DNA of 64,000 nucleotides, taken from positions 2,505,591 to 2,569,590 of the forward strand of contig CM061224.1 in the NCBI GenBank assembly GCA_030844895.1. Reading direction: 5' to 3'. A program made the translations under genes and the position numbers. The first letter of the stretch is position 1. Every line of letters begins with the position of its first letter. The notes beneath the pieces are model-generated. The model ran no database searches, had not been told where the DNA came from, and saw nothing but the letters and a program-made list of their open reading frames with translations. Positions 22,376 to 33,069 of this stretch are shown here, in pieces. The stretch is from Ambrosia x helenae. Lineage: Eukaryota > Streptophyta > Magnoliopsida > Asterales > Asteraceae.

Positions 22376-23930
22376 TCAATTCTCCTCGGATAAGTTCCAT
22401 TGATCTTGGCAGTACCATTGCAGCGTTGGAGCTTGATCGTCCGAGAAGAAGTTGCAAGACTCGTCTCCACTGAAGAAATTATGTTCCTCAAGCTTCACAA
22501 ACTGAGGCTGGTACGCTTTTTGTGCGTCGCCCATGATGGCTTGTGAATCCTTCATCATGTGATTCATGTCGGCAATGGCACCCGTGTTCTCTTCGTTCAT
22601 GATCGCACTTGAGTCACTGTCGGATGACCCGTCTTTGAAATCAGGAAAATAGGCTGTTTCAAGCATGTTTTCGGACGATTTAGGCTTGTCCTCGCTCTGT
22701 TCCTGCATCGGAATATTGCCCTGTTCGTCGTCTCCATATAACTTTGATTTTAGCTCCTTGATCTGCATAAGTTAACTTTGTTAATATTATTATATGGGAA
22801 AATTATTCTTTGTTGCCTTCAAAATAGACAAAAGTGTCGGCTTAGCCTGCGTTTTCATCAAAACTGGAGGCTAAGCCGACTCTTTTTCCAAAGAGTTCCA
22901 AAGATTTACGGCCGATTCTTTTGTTAGAAAATCGATGGCCAAGTGCTACCAACGGAGTTACTTGTGTAATCTAATCGGATTAAGGGGGTGTCTGGGATTG
23001 ATTATTCAAAACAGATTATGCGTTTTGAAAAGGCAGAGGTGGTGCTGTTGTAGATTATTGCGTTTTGGTAGCCTAAAAAACTGATTATCTGTTTTTCAAA
23101 ACGCAATCCCAAACACTAAAATCTGATTATCTGCGTTTTCAAAACGCAATAATCTAAAAATCAAATTCAAAACGCAATCCCAAACACCCTCTAAATAGCT
23201 TTGAAAATCACTCATGACCTAATGGTCTAGTGGTATGGTAAATGCGAGGATTTGGGTTCAAATCCTTGCGAGTGCAAGGTAATCGTACAACTAAAGGAGT
23301 TAAAAAAGTTTACCTTTAAAAAAATAGCTTTGGAAAGTCTAAAAGTAATATTGATTTTGGAAAAAAAGTTTGCTAAAGATTTATATTTTAATAATTATCC
23401 CTTTAGTTATTGTTCATATGAGTATGTAAAGGACATTTTGATGGTTAAGTGAAGTGCTATGACTAGAATTTTACTAGATAGATACTATATTATCTAAAAC
23501 CAAAGATAAACAAAATTTTGATAGTGTGAAAACATACTTGTTTAACCAACGATTCATTGTCACGTTTGAGTGACTCATAATTATCTTTGAGCGAGTCAAA
23601 GTTCGATTTAAGAACTCCATAGTCTCGCTCAAGTTGCTTGGTCTTCCACCGCGCTCGGCGGTTTTGAAACCAAACCGCCACTTGTCGCGGTTGAAGACCA
23701 AGCTCCTGAGCGAGCTTTATTTTCCTCTCTGGCTCCAGTTTATTCTCCATTTCAAAGTTTTTCTCCAACGCCTTCACTTGATTCACACTTAATCGCCTTT
23801 TCTTGTCTGTGATCTGCCCACCAACACCCTCACCACCTTCTTCATCCAATCCTTCCATTAACATGGTTTGAAATTCTCTTGTGTACCCCACTGGACTGCT
23901 GCTTTCTTCTACACATTCATTTAGTTTCAT
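22376..23930 (-). CDS. HD-Zip class I homeodomain transcription factor
   Basis: Two coding exons: 23930-23538 and 22762-22376, separated by a GT-AG intron (donor GTATGT at 23537-23532, acceptor CAG just before 22762), giving 259 residues. Residues about 43-99 form the homeodomain with helix-3 signature WFQNRRARWK (87-96). It runs straight into a leucine zipper with leucines at exact heptads 100, 107, 114, 121, 128 and 135. The intron splits the zipper, as in many family members. The C-terminus is acidic and ends LQWYCQDQWNLSEEN, a candidate activation motif. HD-Zip I proteins dimerise, bind CAATNATTG-type sites in the nucleus and act in ABA, drought or light responses; a HB5/HB6/HB16-like member is my best guess. 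It is somewhat shorter than the roughly 290-310 residues of those Arabidopsis proteins. The frame is intact. Confidence 0.93.
22984..23191. mobile_element. Tourist-like MITE in the HD-Zip intron
   Basis: TAA flanks at 22981-22983 and 23192-23194. Ends GGGGGTGTCTGGGATTG and inverted GAGGGTGTTTGGGATTG. The interior repeats CAAAACGCAAT/ATTGCGTTTTG words. It is intronic, so it does not break the protein. Confidence 0.83.
23208..23321 (+). mobile_element. tRNA-derived SINE in the HD-Zip intron
   Basis: Flanking repeats AAATAGCTTTGAAAA (23193-23207) and AAATAGCTTTGGAAA (23322-23336) differ at one base. A-box-like TGGTCTAGTGGTA and B-box GGTTCAAATCC are in the right order. The tail is TTTACCTTT plus an A-run. 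It lies antisense to the gene. Confidence 0.85.
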
Positions 23931-23966
23931 GTTAGTTTTGTTTTGTTTTATTTTATTTTATTTTTA

Positions 23967-24617
23967 ACTACAAAATTTTATTAAAGGAAACTATACAGGG
24001 ATGACGGCGCAGCTTGTAGCTCGCTATCTTGATTTAATTTTCTCAGTAAAAAAAATACTACAAAATTTTATTGAAAGAAACTATACAGGAGTGACGGCGC
24101 AGCTTGTTGATCGCTATCTTGATTTAATTTTCTCAGTAAAAAATACTACAAAATTTTATTAAAAGAAACTATACAGGAGTGACGGCGCAGCTTGTTGCTC
24201 GCTATCTTGATTTAATTTTCTCAGTAAAAAATACTACAAAATTTTATTAAAAGAAATTATACAGGAGTGACGGCGCAGCTTGTTGCCAGCTATCTTGATG
24301 TAATTTTCTCAGTAAAAAATACTACAAAATTTTATTAAAAGAAACTAGACAAAGATGGCGACGCAGCTTATTGCCAGCTATCTTGACGTAATTTTCTCAG
24401 TAAAAAATACTACAAAATTTTATTAAAAGAAACTAGACAAAGGTGGCGGCGCAGCTTGTTGACCGCTATCTTGACATAATTTTCTCAGTAAAAAATACTA
24501 CAAAATTTTATTAAAAGAAAGTAGACAAAGGTGGCGGCGCAGCTTGTTACCTGCTGTCTTGACGTAATTTTCTCACTAAAAAATACTACAAAATTTTATT
24601 AAAAGAAACTAGACAGG
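23967..24617. repeat. 88-bp minisatellite, about 7.4 copies, in the HD-Zip leader
   Basis: Units start ACTACAAAATTTTATT at 23967, 24057, 24145, 24233, 24321, 24409, 24497 and 24585: first period 90 bp, then exactly 88 bp. Each unit holds GACGGCGCAGCTTGTTGC and a TATCTTGA(T/C)(T/G)TAATTTTCTCAG block. The array begins 37 bp upstream of the HD-Zip start codon, so it is in the 5' leader, a leader intron or the promoter. Confidence 0.95.
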
Positions 24618-25170
24618 ACGAGACAAAGTTACAAACCGACACAGTAAAAAGTTAAATTTAAATTCAATTTAACCTAATATAAGTTAATAACTAACATATG
24701 AATATTAATCTGAATTTTAGATGTACCTAAAGTTGGGCACATGGGTAACAACCCCACCATTGAATCTGAGCTACCATGTCTTTTCATGGTTGAATTTACA
24801 CACAGTAAAAGGTGAAAAAACACACAGAGAGATAATATCTTTAGTTACAACCAACCCCACCACTTGAAAGTCTGACCAAACATGGTAAGTTTAAGGTGAA
24901 AATGTTGTTGGATTGATTAGCCACAGTGTTTTTTACTGTCTTTCATCATCTTCTTCACTCTTGCTTACTGGTTCTCCACCCACATAACCAGCAGCAGGTA
25001 CAAAGATTTGGGGTTTTAGGATCAGAACATTGGTGAAGAAAGATCAAGGAAAAAGAGGGTCCATGATGAACTGTTGAGAAAACATGATGAAGAGAGAGAA
25101 AGAGAGAGAGAGTGAGAGATGGGTTCCAGCCTAGCTGGATTTCACTCTTTCCCTTGGTTTAAATAAACTC
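24618..25170 (-). promoter_or_regulatory. HD-Zip leader and core promoter
   Basis: On the minus strand a TATTTAAA box (25165-25158) precedes a CT-rich leader (CTCTCTCTCTTTCTC near 25130-25090), as is typical of plant regulatory genes. A very short upstream ORF (ATGGACCCTCTTTTTCCTTGA split: Met-Asp-Pro-Leu-Phe-Pro-stop) starts near 25063. A long distance to the start codon suggests a leader intron, but the splice sites were not resolved. Confidence 0.5.
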
Positions 25171-25244
25171 AACCTGTGATCAATGGTTTGGTTAAAATCT
25201 GACTGGGGTTAGGTCTAGTCTATATAGCAGTAGCATAGGTACAG

Positions 25245-25612
25245 AAAGTCTGTGTTGACACGGGGCTATCGGGATGAGTGTCATCAGAATTGGTAACGAG
25301 TACCCCACTATTAATACGGTAACACCGTCACCATCTATTTTGGTAGTGTTCCCGTAAACCAGTTTCTGGTTTCATTTAACAGACTGGTAACTGTGGAGAG
25401 AGAGTGACAGTCAATTATTATTGAGAGGGAGGGAGAGAGAGAGTGGGAAAAGGTAATATATTATTATTATGTGTAAAAATAATTAATTGTCGGGTAAAGA
25501 ATCAATAAAGTGTTTGCATCTAAAAAACGGGTTCAGTAAAGTGATGCGGCAGTGTAGGATTGATATAAATCAGTGAAGTTGAAAATGTTTCAGTGAAGCA
25601 CCCCGCCCCCTA
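25245..25612. repeat. Dispersed GACGGTGTTACCGT-type repeat, copy 2 (inverted)
   Basis: It contains CGGTAACACCGTCACC and ends AATCAGTGAAGTTGAAAATG then GCACCCCGCCCCCTAA, the reverse of copy 1 at 21583-21830. It lies about 80 bp upstream of the HD-Zip TATA box and includes a GAGAGAGAG purine run. Confidence 0.5.
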
Positions 25613-25706
25613 ACATATTTCATAGAGGTGTGTGTCTTTTAAGACTATGTGGTCGGCTGTGTTGATTGGTTTGTTTGAATGTGGTGGGTCTCTCCTATTT
25701 AAAATA

Positions 25707-26801
25707 CTAGTAGGGTACCCGCGCGATGCAGCGGGGAACACAAACACTTATAAGGGTATGTATGGTTCGGTTCAATTCGCTTATTAGCCTCAACCAAAAC
25801 TAAAACCAAAGTCATCAGTGAATCGATCTTATTAAACAATTGATTATTTGGTTCGATTTATATGGTTAGATTATCGGTTTTTAGTCCGGTTTAATTAATT
25901 TTGGTTAACAACAAAAACCAAACTTTGGTTAATTATTTTTGCCAATATTTATATCTTTTATACATCCATTTCATGTATTTATATCTCCATTTCATGTACT
26001 TTTAAGCAAAAATTTTAACCAAAGTTTGGTTTGGGTTATTAACTAAAATGACATAAAAACAACAATCTAACCAAATTGACTAAACCAATTAGTCGGTTGG
26101 TTAATAGGATCGATAAACCGATAATGTTGATTTTTGTTTCGGTTGAGGCTATTAACCGAACTGAACCGAGCACAACCATGCACCATTAGAAGTTTATGTG
26201 CCCCTACTACATCTCGTAGGCATGCTGTTATGAATATATGAATGGTTCCATTTTAGTTTGACTGATTTCAGATAACTAAGGGTAAAAAATAAAATGATAA
26301 CCGATTTTAAGTTAAATTGGATATTGGTTAATTCAGTGTTCAATTGAGTTTGGTTCAGTTTTGTCTCTTTTTTTGTTTGGCTTCAGTAAACGGTTTAGTT
26401 ATTGCTCAGTCTTATATATTGTTAATCACGTAGCACATAAAATTTTTTAAATTAAAATAAATTATCAATACCATACTCAAGTTAAAGATAATAAAATGTT
26501 TATTATTATGATGTAGTTTTTTTTTTTTTTTAAAGTATCAATGTATGAAAAAATATAACTATTTAAAAAATTATGGGGGATAATTTGCTTAAAATAAGGA
26601 AAAGAAGATTAATAATAATTTAAATAAGTAAAAGTTGAGTAAACTTTAAGGGATTAAAGTGTAACTAAGATGAGGTATTAAAGTGTAAAGGTGTTTGAAT
26701 GACTATTTTACCCTCATTTTAGGGTTGTTTATGAAAATAAAGTTCTTAACTTTTGGGTATCTTAAACTACCCTTGTCTCATGCATTATAATATAATATAG
26801 A
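25707..26801 (-). mobile_element. Non-autonomous Helitron, family 1
   Basis: On the minus strand it starts TCTATATTATATTATAATGC and ends hairpin CCCGCTGCATCGCGCGGG...CCCTACTAG, with A before and T after. It sits inside the PIF/Harbinger element and itself contains a GGTTCGGTT-type foldback (25757-26185). Confidence 0.8.
25757..26185. mobile_element. Foldback MITE with GGTTCGGTT words, inside the Helitron
   Basis: The left GTATGTATGGTTCGGTTCAA with TTATTAGCCTCAACCAAAAC is mirrored by GTTTCGGTTGAGGCTATTAA and GAACCGAGCACAACCATGCA at the right. Interior copies of AACCAAA/TTTGGTT words occur throughout. I could not fix the target duplication. Confidence 0.5.
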
Positions 26802-26948
26802 TAACTGTTGTAAAAAAAATTAATTTATCCCACTATAAAACCTAATTATATTCCAAACAATTTTTACAAACCATCTTCATTTCTTCTCTAAATCTTTACC
26901 CTTTTTATTATAAAATCCACCAAAAACCAAAACCCTCTTCTCTAAAAA

Positions 26949-27290
26949 ATGGCTTGGGCTTCAGATAACGAGATCAAGTTGGTGACGGCCTGGATCAATG
27001 TCAATGGGACAACGGCTGACGAAGTAAATATGTCTTCTTGTTGGAACAATATTTTGGCAGAATACAATTGATTAAGCCAAACAAATCATCACACCGCGGA
27101 TCAACTCGCTATTAAGTGGCGTGAGCTACAAAGAAGGTATGCGAGATGGAACAACCTATTTCAAGCCACGATAGAGGCATATTACCCAACGAGCGAGAAT
27201 CCAACGCACACAACAAGACTATCGGGCTGCTCACGGCGAAGAATTCAGCATCCCTTATCTTCTCGCATGGCAATTGATGCGGTTTTTTAA
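26949..27290 (+). pseudogene. PIF/Harbinger ORF1 (Myb/SANT-like) remnant
   Basis: The frame starts MAWASDNEIKLVTAWINVNG and after an in-frame stop at about 27070 continues LAIKWRELQRRYARWNNLFQ. This is the trihelix-like DNA-binding type found as ORF1 of PIF/Harbinger elements, which helps the DDE transposase enter the nucleus and bind ends. A TATA-like ACTATAAAACC lies at 26832. The C-terminal part is frameshifted. No partner ORF2 remains in this element. Confidence 0.55.
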
Positions 27291-30104
27291 TGTCGATGTT
27301 TAGTGTTTTTTATTTAATGTTTAGGTGTTTTTTTAGGTTTCGGGTTTTTAAAAATTTGTAGGTTTCGTTTTTTTTAACCTTAGGTTTTGGCAAGTTTTTT
27401 TTTTAAATTTTTAGGTTTCGGTGTTTTTTTTAATGTCTAATTCATTGTAACATTTTTTTAATATAATGTGACTTTTTATGTTATTTATTTTAATTATTTA
27501 CTTATTTAAAAATTAGAAAAAAAATGGTGGCCAATAGGAATGGAGGACTACCTAAGGAAGACTACCCCCACATCCTTCGGTAGTCCTTAAGTTGTCTAAA
27601 TCATAGTTATCGATAGCGAATAGAGGAAAATAGCGACGGGCTACCGATATGCTACGTAGCGATAGCGATAAAATAGCGCCCGCTATTTCGTAAATAGCGA
27701 TCAAGTAGTAGAAATTTTAACATATATTTCATATTCAAAACATTCCTATATTGTAGCAATTAGAGTTAACAAAAAATCAACAAAAAAAACATTCCTACAC
27801 CACCAAAATAACTAAAATACGCTATCACAAATCATATAACTCTTCATAGTACGGCTCGTCGTCCTCCTCCTCATCATCATCATCATCTTCTTCGTGATCC
27901 GATGTTGGAACAAAATCTTTATAAGCTGCAACATCATTTTCTTCAACATCCACATCATAAGTATCATCATCTTCATCTATTAGACGTCTTCTTCGAGGCA
28001 TTGAGGTCGATGTTGAGGTGTTGGCACCGGTTTTACTAGTACTAGCATTTCTTCTTGTATAATAAGCCGGCTCACCCGCCCCGACAGCTGTCGCAACATG
28101 ACCATATGTCAAATCTTCACCCTCATGGACCGGGGCATTTGCTTCATCCTCTAGCTCCTCTAAAGCTCCCCTCAACCACTCATTTGGATCTTGTAGATTT
28201 ACATCATCTAGGATAACCGGGTCAATAGTATCACGCATATCATACCTTCTTCTTAGAGCCCGGTTATACTTGATGTATACAAGATCATTTAGCTTTTCTT
28301 AATCAAGTCGGTTTCTTTTTTTGGAATGAAGCTACATAAATAAAATTTAATAAGTTAATGACTTATTTATATAAAACATTAAAACACTAAATAAGATCTC
28401 TTTACGTGTTCAAATACGCTCCAATTGCGTTCACACCCTGAAGAGCTACATGTTAAACTAAGCACCTTGATCGCAAACTTTTTTAGTGTCGGTGCCGATG
28501 CTCCGTATTGCATCCACCACTCAGCTAATTTAATAACAAAATATAAATAAGAAACTTTCTGGAAAAAAATATATTTAATATTATAACATAATATAAAGTT
28601 TACCAGGTGAAAGTTGCGTTCTCATCTTTTCTGCCATAAAAGATCCAAGAAGCCCTTCAGCAAGTCGATATAACGGGAGCTCGGTGTGAATCTGTATATG
28701 CTCTTCTTCAGTTAATGTCAACTTTTTAATGCACGCATGTAAACCACCCACCAACTCAGCATTATCATCCGCCTTTGGGTTTTTGTAGTATAAGGCCGGA
28801 TTCAAGTAATATCCAGCAGCATGCAAAGATTGATGCAGCTGACAATCCCACCTCCTATCAATTATTTCAAAAACATCTTTATACTTTCGAACTCTTTTTT
28901 TGAAAGAGGCAGCAATCAACTCCTTTACCCTATCCATAGCCTCATAAATATAACCCATAGGAGGCTTTCTCTCTCCATCAACCAAGCGCAACACTCCTAG
29001 CAATGGGTAACCGACTTTCACAGCAATATTTACATTGTTCCAAAACTCCGGAAGCAATATAATATTAGCGATTTGCTTACCCCTCGATTCATTTGAGAAT
29101 TTGCTTTTGTTCCACTCTTCGGAAGTGAACATCTTTTTTAACTTGTTCTTGTTTGATTTGAAACAATTGAGGGTGATGAAAGCGGTGGCAAATCTAGTCT
29201 TCACGGGCCTAACCATGTCTTTTTGCCCGTGAACTCTCTCATCATGTTTAGTAGCAATGTACAGTTGTAGATGTAAGTATTCACCGCAATTGCCCTTTCG
29301 AGAGTTTGTTTTAAATAGGGCAATTTAAAGATATCTTCAAACATCAAGTCGATGCAATGGGCCGCGCAAGGAGTCCAATATATGTGTGGATATTTTTGTT
29401 CCACATGTTTACCCGCGACTACATTGTTGCTTGCACTATCTGTCACAATTTGAATGACATCTTGAGGTCCAACCTTCTTGATGAATCGGTCAAACAATTC
29501 GAACATCTTCTCACCTACAAGAGTGTTAAGTTTTTCATCTTTAGTAAGTATTAAGTCAATGTTGTTAACAATTGACAAAACAAAAAATAGTTAGCTGGTT
29601 ACCTGTGTGAGAGTAGCTAGAGGCGTCGACCGACTCAATGAACATACTTCCCCGAGGAGTGTTTACTAGGAAGTTAATTAAGGCCCTTCCTTTCCGATCC
29701 CTCCATCCATCGGCCATCAAAGAACACCCATATGTAGACTTCTCAACCTCATTATCATGCATAATCTTTTTGGTATGTTCCATCTCTAGCTTTAACATTG
29801 GAACACGTACTTCATGATAGGTAGGGGGTTTCATACCGCAACCGTATCTACCAATGGCTTCAATTGCGGGCCCCAAACTATCATACTTAACTGCATTGAA
29901 AGAAAGGCCAGCATCATACATCCAGCGTGCAAACTTTTGCACCGCGTCGAGCCTTAGCTTCTTTTGTACATTATTGTATTCTGGACTTCCCACTAAATTC
30001 CCACCTTTCTTCCCCAATGTAACCGATGGCTTGAACATTGAATATAATGTGCCTTTCCCCTTTTTATTAGGTTCGGAGGTAGCCGATGAAATGGGCCTCT
30101 TACC

Positions 30105-30615
30105 TAGGGGTGCAAACGAGCCGAACCGAGCCCGAGCTTGACCAGGCTCGAGCTCGAGCTCGATTAACATATAAAGGCTCGAGCTCGAGCTCGGCTCGAT
30201 TCGAGCTTTGTTTTTAAAGCTCGAGCTCGGCTCGTTGGTAGTTTCCCAAGCTCGAGCTCGGCTCGGGCTCGGCTCGTTTAGTGTTTATTAGTTAATATAT
30301 TAAATTAAATAATAAAAATAATAGGCTCGATAGCTCGATAAGTCAAAAGCTCGGCTCGGCTCGTTTATTAAACAACTTTAAATATGGGGTAAATAGTATA
30401 AAATATTAATAAAATTAATATTATATTAAAGCTCGATAAGGCTCGTCGAGCCTTGCGAGCTTCATATGTTAGGCTCGAGCTCGGGCTCGATAAGTAAACG
30501 AGCCTAGTTTTTGGCTCAAGCTCGGCTCGAACTCGATAAGGCTCGGTTCGTTTCGAGCCTTTTATCGAGTCGATCTCGAGTAGCTCACGAGCTGCTCGGC
30601 TCATTTGCACCCCTA
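30105..30615. mobile_element. hAT-type MITE with GAGCTCGGCTCG words
   Basis: Perfect 8-bp duplication CTCTTACC at 30097-30104 and 30616-30623. Ends TAGGGGTGCAAACGAGC and inverted TAGGGGTGCAAATGAGC. Nearly the whole interior is runs of CTCGAGCTCGGCTCG words. Excising it rejoins the hAT frame as ...GPSKGKR|PISSATSEPNK. A related copy is at 50780-51237. Confidence 0.92.
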
Positions 30616-30833
30616 CTCTTACCCTTTGATGGACCTTCTCTTTGGTTATCAGGGATTTCATCTTCATCTTCTTTTTCTAAATCAACAACCTCATCAAAAT
30701 TCGGTATGCTATTCATGGCTGCCTTAGACTGTTTTTTTCTGCTCAAAATGTTGTTTAAATAGTGTTTTCACATCGGCGGGAACCTTGGGGCATCTCGCCA
30801 CGTCCGGGGAATCCCAAGCAAGGTGGTGTTTGT

Positions 30834-31032
30834 CAGTGGCGAAGCATGGAAATCGAATTGGCGGGGGCCGCGCTCATTTTTTTTCCCAATCGGTAGGGGC
30901 CGAAGATCAAATCAGTGGGGGCCGGACTCAATTCATATAAAACTTACCTACGAAAAGCGCAAAATTATACCATTGCGCCAAAAAATGGCGGGGACCAGGG
31001 CACCCCCTGGCCCTTACAAACCTTCGCCCATG
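30834..31032. mobile_element. hAT-type MITE inside the BED-finger exon
   Basis: 8-bp duplication GTGTTTGT at 30826-30833 and 31033-31040. Ends CAGTGGCGAAGC and inverted CATGGGCGAAGG, tips CA..TG. It splits the BED finger right after the H-x-H ligands. The same family is at 53214-53408. Confidence 0.83.
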
Positions 31033-31541
31033 GTGTTTGTGCCGTGTAATCCCGGCTTTAGAAACAAAAGAACAAAAATTGCATCGAACCGCATTTTTGG
31101 TTCCTTCTACCAATGTTCCATATTTCCACCCTGGATCACCTTCTTTCTTACTGCCCATTCTGTTTAACACTAAGACTTAATAAATAACATAGTTTCTAAA
31201 AGTTCTAAAAGAAACATAGACTTTAACAGTTTAACACCCAAGTACCCAACCAAACTTTCATTAATCTGATAATCTCCCAATGCACCAAGAAAAAAACAGA
31301 AACAAAAACCCATCCAGAAAAACAGAAACAAAAAGAAAAACAGAAAAAAAAAAACCCACCCAGAAAAAAACTTACGATACTCTGTTTTTTTTTTTTTTTT
31401 TTGAATATCCAACCAAGCTTTCATTATTGTCCTAGTATTAAACTATACATCTTACATCATCATATAAAGACTGAATATTGTTTAAAAAGAAAGAAAAAAA
31501 TTAACATTAACACCCAAAAACAAAACCTTTTAAGATGCTCT

Positions 31542-31576
<35 letters not shown>

Positions 31577-32204
31577 AATATCCAACCAAGCTTTCATTAG
31601 GGTCCTAGTTTTACACTATGCATTGAAGATTGTTTAAAAGAAAAGAACATACCTGAAAGATTGAAGATTGCTGGGATTTATGAAGAAGAAGATATATTGA
31701 AGAGGAAGAACCGAAGAAGAAGGTCGGCAGAAGCAGAATATGTTTAATGTGAATATGTGAAAGGTCACATGAATAAAATAATAACCTAATACACGTATAC
31801 ATGTGGCCACGTGGGTATTTATGATTAAAAAAAACCCAACAGACATCGCTATACTCACGCTAACCTTCCGATATCACCTCGATAGCGACCTATTGCCGAT
31901 ACGTTACGCGATTCGCGATAGCGACCGCTATCGTCACTATTGACAACTGTGGTCTAAATCTAATGGTGGCCCACTTTTTGATGACGTGACGGCAAGGCTT
32001 TTCAAGCCTTACCTCGCCTTGCCTTAACCATACCACATAGTCTAAGCGGAGGGATGTAACCCTTAACTTTTTTTAACAACTAATATTACACTTCATTATA
32101 TTTATATTAAATACATTTTTGCCTATATTTGAATCCGGAACCTCCCTTTAAAAGGTATAAGCCTCTATTAAGTGGGTTACCCCCACTTTAACAAATGTCA
32201 CTCC

Positions 32205-32887
32205 AAGGGATGTTCAGAAGTCAATTCGAATTCGAAAAATTCAAAATTCGACTTAGTTTGATTTTACTACCAAGAATTCGATTCGATTATTAAGTATTCG
32301 AATTCGATTCAATTCAAATTCGAGTCTAGTAAATCGAATACGAATTTATGATTTTAAATTCGATTTGATTCGAAATTCGAATAAAAACTGTACATATATA
32401 TTTTTAAATATATATACGCACATACATATTATTATATGCACAAATATACACATTGAAAAAAGAACTTCAAAATTTTGGTCAAAATCTAAGAATCCATAGT
32501 TTCTACAACTTTTACCATAACCATATTTTACATATTTACCTTATACATCATAAAACTTTAACAAACTATACTCTCTACTATTTTTACTAACTCGTTTTTC
32601 ACATATTGTTGTTTATCAGTTTTGTAGATTTGTATTTTATATGTTAAAAAGAATGAGTTTATATTAGTTTTAAAACTAAAAGTAAAACAATTTATTATTT
32701 ATGGTAAATTTGAACTAAATTGAATTTATTCGAATTCGAGTTTCTTATTCGAATTGAATACGAATCGAATAAATTGAATTTTAAGCGAATACGAATCGAA
32801 TACGAATTCAGTTAAAAATATAAAAAATTCGAGACATTCGATTCAAATAATTCGAAAATTCATTATTCGATTCGTTGAACACCCCTA
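32205..32887. mobile_element. hAT-type MITE with GAATTCG words
   Basis: Perfect 8-bp duplication GTCACTCC at 32197-32204 and 32888-32895. Ends AAGGGATGTTCA and inverted TAGGGGTGTTCAACGAATCG. The interior is dominated by AATTCGAATTCG/ATTCGATTCG words at both ends around an AT-rich core. Confidence 0.9.
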
Positions 32888-32895
32888 GTCACTCC

Positions 32896-33069
32896 TAACA
32901 ACCCTGGCATACTTTGATTTTCTCTAATTTTGCACTTCCATTGATCCACTGGTCAGAAACACAAATTTGGAGAAAACTAACCTCAAATATTTTTTTTCTA
33001 TGAAGAATTTAATTAGAATTAACACTCTATTAAATAAATAAAAGTAAATTAATTCAAACTAAATTAAAA
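32896..33069. other. Unannotated spacer
   Basis: Short AT-rich stretch before the coding remnant. Nothing recognised. Confidence 0.5.

Larger units (their letters stand above)
27825..31170 (-). pseudogene. hAT transposase: BED finger, DUF659, hATC dimerisation domain
   Basis: Segments in order on the minus strand. BED finger near 31170-31041 (GWKYGTLVEGTKNAVRCNFC, then SKAGITRHKHH), continuing after a MITE as LAWDSPDVARCPKVPADVK. DUF659 at 30096-29604 (CSLMADGWRDRKGRALINFL). Middle part about 29517-29220 (VTDSASNNVVAG, YWTPCAAHCIDLM) and 29216-28600 (TRFATAFITL, LRLVDGERKPPMGYIYEAMD). hATC dimerisation exon 28527-28410 (WWMQYGASAPTLKKFAIKVL, CERNWSVF). Acidic tail 28330-27825. Damage: two MITE insertions, frameshifts in A-runs near 30745 and 29220, and a stop near 28300. 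The enzyme would cut and join DNA by the hAT mechanism; this copy cannot make it. Confidence 0.88.
27602..31951 (-). mobile_element. hAT transposon (DUF659/BED type), inactivated
   Basis: 8-bp duplication GTCTAAAT at 27594-27601 and 31952-31959. Ends CATAGTTATCGATAGCGA and inverted CACAGTTGTCAATAGTGA (14 of 18 match), with CA..TG tips. Both subterminal regions are rich in the word GCGATAGCG/ATAGCGA, likely transposase-binding sites. It encodes a multi-exon transposase on the minus strand and is broken by two MITEs, frameshifts and a stop. Confidence 0.9.
25643..32042. mobile_element. PIF/Harbinger element carrying nested Helitron and hAT
   Basis: TAA flanks at 25640-25642 and 32043-32045. 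Ends GACTATGTGGTCGG and inverted GACTATGTGGTATGG. Removing the Helitron (25707-26801) and hAT (27602-31951 plus one 8-bp copy) leaves about 950 bp. That remainder holds a decayed Myb/trihelix-like ORF1 (26949-27290) but no DDE transposase. The assignment rests on ends, TAA target and ORF1 type. Confidence 0.7.

Noticed and set aside
23967..24617. Regularly spaced 88-bp repeats considered as a CRISPR-like array
   Set aside because: Repeats are contiguous with no unique spacers, the locus is plant nuclear DNA, and no cas genes are present; it is a minisatellite.
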